Part shown: piece by piece, positions 24,726-34,007 of the stretch | Position numbering within the stretch: position 1 is the first letter of the stretch | Layout of the letters: each line of letters opens with the position of its first letter | Assembly (NCBI RefSeq): GCF_030317105.1 | Contig: NZ_JASZYG010000033.1 | Location: 1-35,772, forward strand | Length of the DNA stretch: 35,772 bases | Direction: 5' to 3' | From: Variovorax brevis | GTDB lineage: Bacteria; Pseudomonadota; Gammaproteobacteria; Burkholderiales; Burkholderiaceae_C | Notes under the pieces: generated by a model | What the model was told of the DNA's origin: nothing | Database searches by the model: none | What the model saw: only the letters and a program-made list of their open reading frames with translations | Made by a program: the position numbers and the translations under genes

Positions 24726-25976
24726 CTATCGATAGCTGCGCGCGTCCTCGATCACCTTGCCGTCATTGGGCAAGTTGCCGGGTTCGACCCATTCCACCGT
24801 GCCACGCAGTTTCGTCACCTCGCGGATGGCCTCGATCACGCGTTCGGCCATTCCGGCCGGCGGGTTGAGGCATTCGATCATCAGCTTCATGCGGTCGTCC
24901 GCCATCTCGCCTTCAACGACCAGGCGCGCGCGCCCCAGCTCCGGAAAGCGCCGCACCACATCGGCCACCTGGCCCGGATGCACGAACATGCCGCGCACCT
25001 TCGTCGTCTGGTCCGCGCGGCCCAGCCAGCCCTTGATGCGTGCGTTGGTCCGGCCGGTGGGGCAGGTGCCCGGCAGGATGGCCGAGAGGTCGCCGGTGCC
25101 AAAGCGCACGAGCGGGTAGTCCGCGTTGAAGGTGGTCACCACGACCTCGCCCACTTCGCCTTCGGGCACCGGGTCGCCGGTGCCGGGCCGCACGATCTCG
25201 ACCAGCACGCCCTCGTCGATGACCAAGCCTTCGCGCGCTGTGGTTTCGTAGGCGATCAGGCCCAGGTCCGCGGTGGCATAGCACTGCGCGACATGCACGC
25301 CGCGCTCGGACAGCCAGTCGCACAGGCTCGGCGGACAGGCTTCGCCGGACACCAGTGCCTTGGTCATCGACGGCAACGGAACTTGCAGTTCGGCCGCCTT
25401 CTCGATGATGAATTTCAGGAAGCTCGGCGTGCCCGCATAGCCGGCCGGCCTGAGTTCGGCGATGGCCTCCACCTGCTGCTCGGTCTGGCCGGTGCCGCCG
25501 GCAAACACGGTGCACCCCAGCGCGTGCGCGCCGGTTTCCATGATCGAACCCGCGGGCGTCATGTGGTAGCTGAAGCAGTTGTGCACCAGGTCGCCCGGCC
25601 TGAAGCCCGCTGCAAACAGCGCGCGCGCGGTGCGCCAGTAGTCCGGTGCCGCACCTTCGGGTTCGTAGATGGTGCCGGGACTGGCGAACACGCGCCGCAT
25701 CAACGGACCGCGCGAGATGGCTGCAAAGCCGCCGAACGGATCGCTTTGGCGCCGTTCTTTCTGAAGGGCCAGCAGTTCCGACTTGCGCGTGACGGGCAGC
25801 TTCGCCAGTGCGTCGCGAGAGTTCACCGCGGCGGCGTCCACGCCGGCAAGGATCTGCGCAAAGGCCGCAGATTCCGATTGCGCGTGCGCGATCTGCACCG
25901 GCAGGGCCGCCAGCAATGCGCGCTCGCGCTCGGCCGGATCGCGCGTCTCCAGGGAATCGTAGTGCTCGTTGCTCAT
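24726..25976 (-). CDS. phenylacetate-CoA ligase (PaaK)-like AMP-dependent synthetase
   Basis: 416 residues. Adenylate-forming enzyme of the PaaK group: the degenerate phosphate loop FASPGTIYEPEG (instead of SSGTTG) is usual in one PaaK-like subgroup; then CYATADLGLIAYE, VVTTFNADYPLVRFGTGDLS (Tyr/Asp-Leu-Ser region), GRADQTTKVRGMFVHPGQV and the C-terminal swivel domain. It makes an acyl-CoA from an aromatic or other carboxylate, ATP and CoA. It is the last gene of the liv operon, 16 bases after livF, so its substrate may be what the transporter imports. Confidence 0.88.
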   Translation of the reverse strand: MSNEHYDSLETRDPAERERALLAALPVQIAHAQSESAAFAQILAGVDAAAVNSRDALAKLPVTRKSELLALQKERRQSDPFGGFAAISRGPLMRRVFASPGTIYEPEGAAPDYWRTARALFAAGFRPGDLVHNCFSYHMTPAGSIMETGAHALGCTVFAGGTGQTEQQVEAIAELRPAGYAGTPSFLKFIIEKAAELQVPLPSMTKALVSGEACPPSLCDWLSERGVHVAQCYATADLGLIAYETTAREGLVIDEGVLVEIVRPGTGDPVPEGEVGEVVVTTFNADYPLVRFGTGDLSAILPGTCPTGRTNARIKGWLGRADQTTKVRGMFVHPGQVADVVRRFPELGRARLVVEGEMADDRMKLMIECLNPPAGMAERVIEAIREVTKLRGTVEWVEPGNLPNDGKVIEDARSYR

Positions 25977-25992
25977 AGGTTGTGACTCGGGG

Positions 25993-26805
25993 TCAGGCCA
26001 GCCATCGCTTGCGTCGCTTGTAGCTCTTCACGTCCCTGAAGCTCTTTCGGTCCGCACCGCCCACGCCCAGGTAGAACTCCTTGACGTCTTCGTTCTCGCG
26101 CAGGCTCTTCGCCTCGCCGTCCATGACCACGCGGCCGTTCTCCAGGATGTAGCCGTAGTCCGCGTAGCGCAGCGCCATGTTGGTGTTCTGTTCGGCCAGC
26201 AGGAAGGTCACGCGCTCTTTTTCGTTGAGGTCCTTCACGATGCCGAAGACCTCGTCGACGATCTGCGGCGCCAGGCCCATCGAGGGCTCGTCGAGCAGCA
26301 CCATGCTCGGGTTGGCCATCAGCGCGCGGCCGATGGCACACATCTGTTGCTCGCCGCCGGAGGTGTAGGCCGCCTGCGAGGTGCGGCGCGTCTTCAGGCG
26401 CGGAAAGTAGGCGTAGACCTTTTCCAGCGTCTCGGCCACCGAGCCCTTGCCGTCCCTGCGCGTGTAGGCGCCGGTCATGAGGTTTTCCTCGATGGTCAGG
26501 TGGGCGAAGCAGTGACGCCCTTCCATCACCTGTATCAATCCGCGCTGCACCAGCGCCGCAGGCGAGAGCGCTTCGATGCGTTCGCCGCGCAGTTCGATGG
26601 TGCCCTTGGTCACCGCGCCGCGCTCGCCCGCAAGCAGGTTGCTTACGGCGCGCAGCGTGGTCGTCTTGCCGGCGCCGTTGCCGCCGAGCAGCGCGACGAT
26701 GCCGCCTTCGGGCACGCTCAACGACACGCCTTTCAAAACCAGAATGACGTGGTTGTAGATGACCTCGATGCCGTTGACATTGAGAAGGGTGTTGGGCGTG
26801 CTCAT
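25993..26805 (-). CDS. livF: branched-chain amino acid-type ABC transporter ATPase (LivF)
   Basis: 270 residues. Walker A GGNGAGKTT, a YTSGGEQQMCAIGRAL signature (usual SGGxQQ with Glu) and Walker B VLLDEPSMGLAP. It is LivF rather than LivG because it has the short ERGAVTKGTIEL segment and a LLAEQN switch motif. The C-terminal extension of about 30 residues (GVGGADRKSFRDVKSYKRRKRW) is basic. It powers uptake with LivG. Confidence 0.9.
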   Translation of the reverse strand: MSTPNTLLNVNGIEVIYNHVILVLKGVSLSVPEGGIVALLGGNGAGKTTTLRAVSNLLAGERGAVTKGTIELRGERIEALSPAALVQRGLIQVMEGRHCFAHLTIEENLMTGAYTRRDGKGSVAETLEKVYAYFPRLKTRRTSQAAYTSGGEQQMCAIGRALMANPSMVLLDEPSMGLAPQIVDEVFGIVKDLNEKERVTFLLAEQNTNMALRYADYGYILENGRVVMDGEAKSLRENEDVKEFYLGVGGADRKSFRDVKSYKRRKRWLA

Positions 26806-26847
26806 GGTGTGGAGTGACGGCCCGCAAAGGCCGCCACGGTCAGTTCA

Positions 26848-28164
26848 TCAGGACTGGCAATCGGCGCCGTCGCGGCGCGTCAGCTTCTTCTCGCCGATGT
26901 ATTTGTCGGCAGCGGTCTTCACCATCGGCTTGATGATCTGCTCATCCGCCTGGTACCACTCCGACATCGAACCCCACTGCGTGCCGTCCCAGGTATGGAT
27001 GCGTGCCCAGGTCGAGCCCATGTGGTCCTGGCACGACGTGCCCACCGGACGCAGCACGCCCGAGAAGCCCAGCGCATCGAGTTTCTTCTGGTCCAGCGCC
27101 AGGTTCTCCAGGCCCCAGCGCACCTGCTCGCCGGTCATGACCTTGCCCTTGCCGAAGCGCTCCTGCGCGCGGCGCACGGCCTCGATGCCGAACATCTGGA
27201 TGATCAGGCCGCGCGTGTACAGCACCGAGCCCACTTCTTCCTTCGGCCCCGTGCCCTGGCCCTTGTCGTGCACCGTCTTCAGGATGTCCTGGATCACCTT
27301 CGGCTGCGTTCCCGAGGTGTTGAGCGCGAGCGCGTTGTAGCCCTTGGCATTCGCGCCGACGTCCTTCACGTCCGGCTCGGCGCCCGACCACCACACGCCG
27401 TACATCTTCTCGCGCGGGTAGCCGGTGGCCACGGCTTCTTTCAGCGCGGTGGAGTTCATCACGCCCCAGCCCCACAGCAGAACGTAGTCAGGCCGCGACT
27501 GGCGCACCTGCAGCCAGGCAGACTTCTGCTCCACTCCGGGCGCCGTGACCGGGATCAGCGACAGCTCGAAGCCATTCATCTTCGCGCGCTCCTGCAGCAG
27601 CGGGATCGGCTCCTTGCCGAAAGGCGAGTCGTGGTAGACGAGGGCGATCTTCTTGCCCTTGAGCTTGTCCATGCCGCCTTCCTTCTTGCCGATGTGCTGG
27701 ATCAGGATGTCGGCCGCGGTCCAGTAGCTGCCCATCAGCGGGAAGTTCCACTTGAAGGCGCCGCCGTCCTGCGAGGCCGAGAGGCCATAGCCCAGCGTCA
27801 CCAGCGGAATCTTGTCGGCAGGCGCCTTGTCGGTCAGCGCGAAGGTGATGCCCGTGGCTTGGGGGTCGATCATCGACGCGCCCTTGCCCTTCAGGCGCTC
27901 GTAGCACTCCACGCCCTTGTCGGTGGCGTAGCCGGTTTCGCACTCTTCATAGCTGATCTTCACGCCGTTGATGCCGCCTTGCGCGTTGATCATCTTGATG
28001 TAGTCCTGCTTGCCGTTGGCCCACGGCGTGCCATTGGGCGCGTAGGGGCCGGTGCGGTACACCAGCAGCGGGAAGAACTGCTCCTTGGCCTGCGCGAAGG
28101 CGGGCGCCGCGCCCACCAGCGCGGACACCGCTGCAATGGCCAGTGCGATTGATTTCAGCTTCAT
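26848..28164 (-). CDS. livK: ABC transporter periplasmic substrate-binding protein (LivK-like)
   Basis: 438 residues with a clear Sec signal peptide (MKLKSIALAIAAVSALVGAA, cleaved near AFAQA). It is a type I periplasmic binding protein of the HAAT family; the FFPLLVYRTGPYAPNGTPWANG start is typical of the group found with acyl-CoA ligases rather than true leucine binders. ATG 28164 has GGAG 8 bases upstream. It likely binds an aromatic or fatty carboxylate, inferred from its two ligase neighbours. Confidence 0.9.
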   Translation of the reverse strand: MKLKSIALAIAAVSALVGAAPAFAQAKEQFFPLLVYRTGPYAPNGTPWANGKQDYIKMINAQGGINGVKISYEECETGYATDKGVECYERLKGKGASMIDPQATGITFALTDKAPADKIPLVTLGYGLSASQDGGAFKWNFPLMGSYWTAADILIQHIGKKEGGMDKLKGKKIALVYHDSPFGKEPIPLLQERAKMNGFELSLIPVTAPGVEQKSAWLQVRQSRPDYVLLWGWGVMNSTALKEAVATGYPREKMYGVWWSGAEPDVKDVGANAKGYNALALNTSGTQPKVIQDILKTVHDKGQGTGPKEEVGSVLYTRGLIIQMFGIEAVRRAQERFGKGKVMTGEQVRWGLENLALDQKKLDALGFSGVLRPVGTSCQDHMGSTWARIHTWDGTQWGSMSEWYQADEQIIKPMVKTAADKYIGEKKLTRRDGADCQS

Positions 28165-28211
28165 GGTTTTGTCTCCAGATGGAATGGGCACGTCGAGGTG
28201 CAGGTTTGAAA

Positions 28212-29276
28212 TCAGTGGGGGAAGGGCCAGAGGCGCAGCTTCTCTTTTCCGGTCGACCACAGCCGCGCGAGGCCATGCGGTTCGACGATGAGGAAGAACA
28301 CGATCAGCGCGCCGAAGATCATGAATTCGAGGTGCGAGGCCAATGCCGTCGAGATCGAGAAGCCGAGCCAGCCCGGCACCTGGTTGAGGAACAAGGGCAG
28401 CAGCACGATGAAGGCAGCGCCGAAGAAGCTGCCCATGATCGAGCCGAGTCCGCCGATGATCACCATGAAGAGCAGCTGGAACGAGCGGTCGATGCTGAAG
28501 GCCGCCGGCTCCCACGCGCCGAGATGGATGAAGCCCCACAACCCGCCGGCCACGCCGACGATGAAGCTGCTCACCGCAAAGGCCGTGAGCTTGGCGTACA
28601 CCGGGCGAATGCCGATGACGGCCGCCGCGACGTCCATGTCGCGCATCGCCATCCACTCGCGGCCGATGGCGCTGCGCACCAGGTTCTTGGCCAGCAGCGC
28701 GAAGACCACGACGAAGACGAGGCAGAACAGGTACTTCTGCACCGGCGACTCGATCGGCACGCCGAACACGTTGAGCCCCGCCACGCTCACCGAGCCCGAC
28801 GCCGAGTTGTTGGTGAACCAGTTGATGCGCAGGAAAGCCCAGTCGGTGAAGAACTGCGCTGCCAGCGTCGCCACGGCAAGGTACAAGCCCTTGATGCGCA
28901 GCGACGGAATGCCGAAGAGCACGCCGATCACCGTGGCGCACAGCCCGCCGAGCAGCAGCGATGCGATGAGTGGCATGCCGTCGATGCGCACCTGGAAGTT
29001 GTAGGCCGCGTACGCTCCCACCGCCATGAAGGCGCCGGTGCCCAGCGAGATCTGGCCGCAATAGCCAACGAGGATGTTCAGGCCCAGCGCAGCGAGCGAC
29101 AGGATGAGGAAGGGCGTGAGGATGGCGCGCATCCAGTAGTCGGACACGCCCAGCGGCACGACGATGAAAGCCACGAGCAGCAACGCGAGGATCGCGATGC
29201 GGTCCTGCAGGATCGGGAAGATCTGCTGATCGGCGCGGTAGCTGGACTTGAACTGGCCGTTTTCTCTGTAGAACAT
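28212..29276 (-). CDS. livM: branched-chain amino acid-type ABC transporter permease (LivM)
   Basis: 354 residues with about ten membrane helices. LivM features include LGLNILVGYCGQISLGTGAFMAVGAYAAY and IGREWMAMRDMDVAAAVIG, the loop that contacts the ATPase. ATG 29276 is chosen because it lies 2 bases beyond the livH stop. The frame is open further into livH but that is overlap. Confidence 0.92.
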   Translation of the reverse strand: MFYRENGQFKSSYRADQQIFPILQDRIAILALLLVAFIVVPLGVSDYWMRAILTPFLILSLAALGLNILVGYCGQISLGTGAFMAVGAYAAYNFQVRIDGMPLIASLLLGGLCATVIGVLFGIPSLRIKGLYLAVATLAAQFFTDWAFLRINWFTNNSASGSVSVAGLNVFGVPIESPVQKYLFCLVFVVVFALLAKNLVRSAIGREWMAMRDMDVAAAVIGIRPVYAKLTAFAVSSFIVGVAGGLWGFIHLGAWEPAAFSIDRSFQLLFMVIIGGLGSIMGSFFGAAFIVLLPLFLNQVPGWLGFSISTALASHLEFMIFGALIVFFLIVEPHGLARLWSTGKEKLRLWPFPH

Positions 29277-29278
29277 GT

Positions 29279-30208
29279 TCAGACCCGATCGATGATCTTC
29301 TCGCCGAACAGGCCTTGCGGGCGAACCAGCAGGAACACCAGCGCGAGCACGTACGCAAACCAGATCTCGATGCCACCACCGAGCATCGGCCCGAGATAAA
29401 TCTCGGACAGCTTCTCGCCCACGCCGATCAACAGCCCGCCGATGATTGCGCCGGGAATCGAAGTCAGCCCACCAAGGATCACCACCGGCAATGCCTTGAG
29501 CGCCACCAGCGACAGCGAGAACTGCACGCCCAGCTTCGAGCCCCAGATGATCCCCGCCACCAATGCTGAGAATCCCGCCACCGACCACACGATCACCCAG
29601 ATGCGACTGAGCGGAATGCCAATCGACTGCGCCGCTTGGTGGTCATCGGCGACAGCGCGCAGCGCGCGCCCCGTGGCCGTCTTCTGGAAGAAGATGGCCA
29701 GCACCACCACCAGGGCCGCAGCCACGAGCGCCGCCACCAGGTCTTCCTGGCTCAGCAGAAGGCCGCCCTGGAAGGTGCTTTCCAGCACCATCAGCGGTTC
29801 CTTCGGCATTCCGATGTCGATCTTGTAGATGTCGTTGCCGAACAGCGTCTGGCCCAGGCCGTCGAGAAAGTAGGCGATGCCCAGGGTCGCCATCAGGAGC
29901 GTGATGCCTTCCTGGTTGACCAGCTTGCTGAGCGCCAATCGTTCGATGAGCCAAGCCACGACGACCATGATCGCCATCGCGACGATGAAGGCCAGGATGT
30001 TGGCGAGCACCTTGCTTTCGAAGCCGAGCCAGTGCGGCAGCCACTCCGAGAAGCGCGCCATCGCGAGGGCGGCAAAGAGCACCATCGCGCCCTGCGCGAA
30101 ATTGAAGACGCCCGAGGCCTTGTAGATCAGCACGAAGCCGATGGCGATGAGGGAATAGAGCATCCCGACCATGAGGCCGCCGAAGAGGGTTTCGAGGAAG
30201 AAGCCCAT
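29279..30208 (-). CDS. livH: branched-chain amino acid-type ABC transporter permease (LivH)
   Basis: 309 residues with about eight membrane helices. It starts MGFFLETLFGGLMVGMLYSLIAIGFVLIYK and has GVFNFAQGAMVLFAAL, the LivH hallmark, and the EAA-like TGRALRAVADDHQAAQSIGI loop. ATG 30208 is chosen; upstream in-frame codons (to 30289) come from the repeat array. Confidence 0.92.
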   Translation of the reverse strand: MGFFLETLFGGLMVGMLYSLIAIGFVLIYKASGVFNFAQGAMVLFAALAMARFSEWLPHWLGFESKVLANILAFIVAMAIMVVVAWLIERLALSKLVNQEGITLLMATLGIAYFLDGLGQTLFGNDIYKIDIGMPKEPLMVLESTFQGGLLLSQEDLVAALVAAALVVVLAIFFQKTATGRALRAVADDHQAAQSIGIPLSRIWVIVWSVAGFSALVAGIIWGSKLGVQFSLSLVALKALPVVILGGLTSIPGAIIGGLLIGVGEKLSEIYLGPMLGGGIEIWFAYVLALVFLLVRPQGLFGEKIIDRV

Positions 30209-30225
30209 GGTCAGTGTCTTTCGCT

Positions 30226-30455
30226 CTCGCCCTTTGGGCGAGGGGTGGGGTGGGGTTTGCTCCCTCGCCCCTCCGGGGAGAGGGGGCAAGGGTAGGTTTT
30301 GCTCCCTCGCCCCTCCGGGGAGAGGAGGCGAGGGTGGGTTTTGCTCCCTCGCCCCTCCGGGGAGAGGGTTGGGGTGAGGGGCATGGGCCTTTCCATCGCC
30401 CTGAATGTTCGAAGGCCCGGTGCCCTCACCCCGGCCCTCTCCCGGAGGGAGAGGG
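30226..30455. repeat. REP-like repeat array inside the liv operon
   Basis: Three tandem 42-bp units start at 30259, 30301 and 30343, each GCTCCCTCGCCCCTCCGGGG followed by AGAGG and a G-rich tail; each carries the small dyad CTCCGGGGAG. They are flanked by CTCGCCC-TTT-GGGCGAG (30226-30242) and by a perfect 9-bp stem CCCTCTCCC-GGA-GGGAGAGGG (30435-30455) in the opposite sense. The 282-base gap 30209-30490 between livG and livH is filled by it. A related copy is at 234-282. It may affect transcript stability or termination between livG and livH. Confidence 0.85.
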
Positions 30456-30490
30456 AGGAAGTCCGGAGGAAGAAACGCGGGGAGGTCATG

Positions 30491-31306
30491 TCAATGCTCC
30501 GTCCCCAAATACGCGCGAATCACGTCTTCGTTGTTGCGCACTTCATCCGGTGTTCCATCGCCGATCTTCTTGCCGTAGTCCAGCACCACGACGCGGTCGC
30601 TGATGTCCATCACCACGCCCATGTCGTGCTCGATCAGCACGATGGTCGTGCCGAACTCGTCGTTCACGTCGAGCACGAAGCGGCTCATGTCCTGCTTTTC
30701 TTCCACGTTCATGCCCGCCATGGGCTCGTCGAGCAGCAGCACCTGCGGCTCCATGGCCAGGGCACGTCCGAGGTCGACGCGCTTTTGCAGTCCGTAAGGC
30801 AGGCGGCCCACCGGTGTCTTGCGGTAGGCCTGGATTTCCAAAAAGTCGATGATGTGCTCGACGAATTCGCGGTGCTGCAACTCCTCGCGCTCCGCCGGGC
30901 CCCAGCGCAGCGCCTGTGCCAGCAGCCCGCTCTTCATCTTCAGGTTGCGCCCGCTCATGATGTTGTCGAGCACGCTCATGCCCTTGAACAAGGCCAGGTT
31001 CTGGAAGGTGCGCGCCACGCCCATCTCGGCCACCTGGCGCGAGTTCATGTGCTTGAAGGTCTTGCCCCGAAAGGTGATGGAGCCCTGCTGTGGCTGGTAC
31101 ACGCCGTTGATGCAGTTGAGCATCGAGCTCTTGCCCGCGCCGTTCGGTCCGATGATGGCGCGCACCTCGTGCTCGCGCACGTCGAAGCTGATGTCGGTGA
31201 GCGCCTTCACGCCGCCAAAACTCAGCGAGATGTTCTGCACATCCAGCACGACGGGCTGCAGCACGCTGCGGTCGCGAACCAGTGTGGCGGGCGCTTCGAT
31301 TTTCAT
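30491..31306 (-). CDS. livG: branched-chain amino acid-type ABC transporter ATPase (LivG)
   Basis: 271 residues. Walker A GPNGAGKSS, QNLALFKGMSVLDNIM (Q-loop region), a LPYGLQKRVDLGRAL signature (degenerate ABC motif usual for LivG) and Walker B VLLLDEPMAGMN, followed by LIEHDMGVVMDISDRVVVLDYG. ATG 31306 overlaps the acyl-CoA ligase stop by 4 bases (ATGA), so the two are coupled. Confidence 0.93.
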   Translation of the reverse strand: MKIEAPATLVRDRSVLQPVVLDVQNISLSFGGVKALTDISFDVREHEVRAIIGPNGAGKSSMLNCINGVYQPQQGSITFRGKTFKHMNSRQVAEMGVARTFQNLALFKGMSVLDNIMSGRNLKMKSGLLAQALRWGPAEREELQHREFVEHIIDFLEIQAYRKTPVGRLPYGLQKRVDLGRALAMEPQVLLLDEPMAGMNVEEKQDMSRFVLDVNDEFGTTIVLIEHDMGVVMDISDRVVVLDYGKKIGDGTPDEVRNNEDVIRAYLGTEH

Positions 31307-33267
31307 GCTGCTGCCTTCACCGCCGGGAAGCGCTTGGCTTCGATGATCTTCAGGGTGGCGCTCACGACGCCCTGTCGTCCGTCCTCGAACTTCACCTGGG
31401 TCTCGATGTACTGTTCGGTCTTGCGGCCATAAAGCGCATCCACGAGCACCGCGTATTTTTCCGCGATGAAACCGCGGCGCACCTTGCGTGTGCGCGTGAG
31501 CTCGTCGTCGTCCGGATCGAGTTCCTTGTGCAGCACCAAAAAGCGCGCAATCTGCGTTTCGGCCATGCCGTCTTCGGCCGCTAGGTCGGCATTGACCTTG
31601 GCAATGCATTCGCCGACGAGCGCCAGCACTTCCGGCTTGCCCGCCAGGTCCACATAGCCGCCATAGGGAAGTCCGCGCCGCTCGGCCCAGTTGCCCACGG
31701 CCTCGTAGTCGATGTTGATGGCCGCGCACACTTCGTCGCGGCCGTTGCCGAAGCACACGGCTTCCTTGATCTGCGGAAAGAACTTGAGCTTGTTTTCGAT
31801 GTAGTTGGGCGCGAACATCGCGCCGCCATTCAGGCGCCCTACGTCCTTGGCCCGGTCGATGATGCGCAGGTGGCCTTCGCTGTCCAGCACGCCCGCGTCG
31901 CCGGTGTGGAAGTAGCCCTCGCTGTCGAGCACTTCGGCCGTTGCGTCGGGGCGCTTGTAGTACTCCTTGAGCACCGAAACGCCGCGCACGAGGACCTCGC
32001 CGTTGTCCGCGATGCGCAGTTCCATGCCCGGCGCCGCGCTGCCCACGGTCTGCAGCTTGACCTTGCCGTCGCGCTGCAGGCAGACGTAGGCACAGGTCTC
32101 GGTCTGGCCATAGAACTGCTTGAGGTTCACGCCGATGGAGCGATAGAAGCGGAACAGGTCCGGGCCAATCGCGGCGCCTGCCGTGTACGCCACGCGGATG
32201 CGGCTCATGCCCAGCACGTTGCGAAGCGGCCCGTACACCAGCGCGTTGCCGATGGCGTACATGAAGCGGTCGCCGAAAGACACCGTCGCGCCATTCATGA
32301 TGTCCGCACCCACGCGCTGCGCGAGCGCCATGAACTTCGCATAGAGCCAGCGCTTGGGCGCGGCCGCGTCTTCCATGCGGATCGACACGGCCGTGAGCAG
32401 CCCTTCGAACGTGCGCGGCGGGCCGAAGTAATAGCTCGGCCCGATCTCGCGCATGTCGTTCATCACCGTCTCGGCCGACTCCGGGCAGTTGAGCGTGAAG
32501 CCGCCCACCAGCCACTGCGCGACCGAGAACAGGTGATCACCCACCCACGCCATCGGCAGGTAGCTCATGATGTTGTCGCCCGGGCCGAGCTTGTCGGTCT
32601 CCACGCCGCCGCGACCCGCCGCGATGAAACTCGCGTGCGTCTGGCACACGCCCTTGGGCCGGCCGGTGGTGCCGGAGGTGTAGAGGATCACGCCCACGTC
32701 GCCGGGCTCGACGCTGGCCACGGCCTGCGCGAAGTGCTCCGGGTTTTCTGCATCGAAGGCACGGCCCAGCTCGCGCAGCGTGTCGAAGCTGATCAGCCCC
32801 GGCTGGTTGTAGTTGCGCAGGCCGCGCGGGTCGTCATAGATGATGTGGCGCAGGCCGTGCTGCGTGTTGTGCTGCAGCTCGCGGCATTCGAGCAGCTTGT
32901 CCACCTGCTCCTGGTCTTCGGCGATGACGAACTCGATGGCTGCGTCGTCGAGCATGAAGACCATCTCGGAAGCCACCGCGTCCTGGTAGAGCGGCACCGG
33001 CACGCCGCGCAGGCTCTGCGCCGCCACCACCGCCATGTACAGGTGCGGCCGGTTGGCGCCGACGATGGCCAGGTTGTCCAGGGGCTTGAAGCCCAGGCTC
33101 GCCAAGCCGCAAGCGATCTCGCGCACTTCCTGCGCGGTTTGCTGCCACGTCCAGGTCTGCCAGATGCCGAGGTCTTTTTCGCGCACGGCTGGCGCTTGGG
33201 GCCGCTGCGCTGCGTGATCGAGCAGCAGTCGCGGGAAGGTGTTGGAGCGGTGGAGGTTGGTGTCCAA
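31303..33267 (-). CDS. long-chain acyl-CoA synthetase (AMP-binding)
   Basis: 654 residues. Phosphate loop YTSGTTGRPKGV (about 196-207), the QFYGQTETCAYV adenine-binding motif, GYFHTGDAGVLDSEGHLRIIDRAKD (A8/hinge region) and a C-terminal domain that begins GGAMFAPNYIENKLK. It belongs to the FadD15 / ACSBG-like long-chain group. It is the first gene of the liv-type operon, so the operon couples uptake of a carboxylate with CoA activation. Fatty, aromatic or isoprenoid acids are all possible substrates. Confidence 0.9.
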   Translation of the reverse strand: MDTNLHRSNTFPRLLLDHAAQRPQAPAVREKDLGIWQTWTWQQTAQEVREIACGLASLGFKPLDNLAIVGANRPHLYMAVVAAQSLRGVPVPLYQDAVASEMVFMLDDAAIEFVIAEDQEQVDKLLECRELQHNTQHGLRHIIYDDPRGLRNYNQPGLISFDTLRELGRAFDAENPEHFAQAVASVEPGDVGVILYTSGTTGRPKGVCQTHASFIAAGRGGVETDKLGPGDNIMSYLPMAWVGDHLFSVAQWLVGGFTLNCPESAETVMNDMREIGPSYYFGPPRTFEGLLTAVSIRMEDAAAPKRWLYAKFMALAQRVGADIMNGATVSFGDRFMYAIGNALVYGPLRNVLGMSRIRVAYTAGAAIGPDLFRFYRSIGVNLKQFYGQTETCAYVCLQRDGKVKLQTVGSAAPGMELRIADNGEVLVRGVSVLKEYYKRPDATAEVLDSEGYFHTGDAGVLDSEGHLRIIDRAKDVGRLNGGAMFAPNYIENKLKFFPQIKEAVCFGNGRDEVCAAINIDYEAVGNWAERRGLPYGGYVDLAGKPEVLALVGECIAKVNADLAAEDGMAETQIARFLVLHKELDPDDDELTRTRKVRRGFIAEKYAVLVDALYGRKTEQYIETQVKFEDGRQGVVSATLKIIEAKRFPAVKAAA

Positions 33268-33304
33268 GATGCGGCTGAATGTAAGTCTGCGCTTTGACGT
33301 TGCC

Positions 33305-33322
33305 TTGTCGTTCCAACGACAA
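33305..33322. promoter_or_regulatory. 18-bp perfect inverted repeat upstream of the acyl-CoA ligase / liv operon
   Basis: TTGTCGTT-CC-AACGACAA, 8-bp arms with a 2-base spacer, 38-55 bases before the ligase ATG at 33267. Size, symmetry and place are those of a TetR-type operator. No such regulator gene is adjacent, so it must lie elsewhere. It is the best regulatory candidate for the operon. Confidence 0.6.
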
Positions 33323-33387
33323 TCCTGGGGACACTACTCCCCGGAGTTTCCCGAGGTGCCCGGGCGAGGTCACTACACTCGCGCCCC

Positions 33388-33990
33388 ATGGAAATACTCG
33401 TGGGCCTCGGGCTGCTTCTGCTGGCCGTCAACATCTTCAGGGCCAGGGGCCAGCGTCGTCGCATCGCCTTGTTGGGCAGTCATCTGGGCAATTTCCAGAT
33501 CGAGAAGCTCATGGAACGGCTCACCGACGGCTACCTTCGCTGCCTCGACGAAGCCGACCCCGAGCGCCGCGCGCAAATCTGGAACGTGCTCGCCGGCACC
33601 GAGCAGGACCTGTCGGCGCAGTTCCGGCGCTTTGCCGACGGGTTTGCGCGCGTCGACGCGACGCAGGCCCGCGTGAGCAAGCTGCCGCTGGCCGACCCGC
33701 TCTTTCCTTCAGCCACCTTCGATGCGCGGCAGGCCTTTGCCATCCACGCCCGGGGCATCGAAAACGCCGCCGCCAACCGGCTCGGGCTGGAGCCCAAGGC
33801 CAAGGCTTTCATGATGTCGGCGGAACTGTTCCTGATGCAGCACACCTGCCACTGGTTCTGCCGCTCGAAAACGGTCGCGTCGGCGCGGTTGCTGGCGCGG
33901 CACAAGACTTCGTACCAGTTGGCGCTCGACTCCGTCTCGCCCGCCACGCGCGCCGCGTACCTGCAGCTGGTCGGCGGAAGGTCAGACTAA
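33388..33990 (+). CDS. conserved hypothetical protein with N-terminal membrane segment
   Basis: 200 residues. An N-terminal hydrophobic segment (MEILVGLGLLLLAVNIF) is followed by a basic RARGQRRRI and then a mostly helical soluble region with many Arg and Ala residues. No known motif is recognised; Cys and His occur together at LMQHTCHWFCRSK. It starts 120 bases from the divergent ligase gene. No function is proposed. Confidence 0.7.
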   Translation: MEILVGLGLLLLAVNIFRARGQRRRIALLGSHLGNFQIEKLMERLTDGYLRCLDEADPERRAQIWNVLAGTEQDLSAQFRRFADGFARVDATQARVSKLPLADPLFPSATFDARQAFAIHARGIENAAANRLGLEPKAKAFMMSAELFLMQHTCHWFCRSKTVASARLLARHKTSYQLALDSVSPATRAAYLQLVGGRSD

Positions 33991-34007
33991 GTCATTGACC
34001 TTGAACA

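Noticed and set aside
30259..30384. CRISPR array
   Set aside because: The 42-bp period has no unique spacers; the units are nearly identical throughout, and no cas genes are nearby.
31307..32515. Upstream extension of the livG frame
   Set aside because: It overlaps the acyl-CoA ligase in another frame; LivG homologues begin near ATG 31306.
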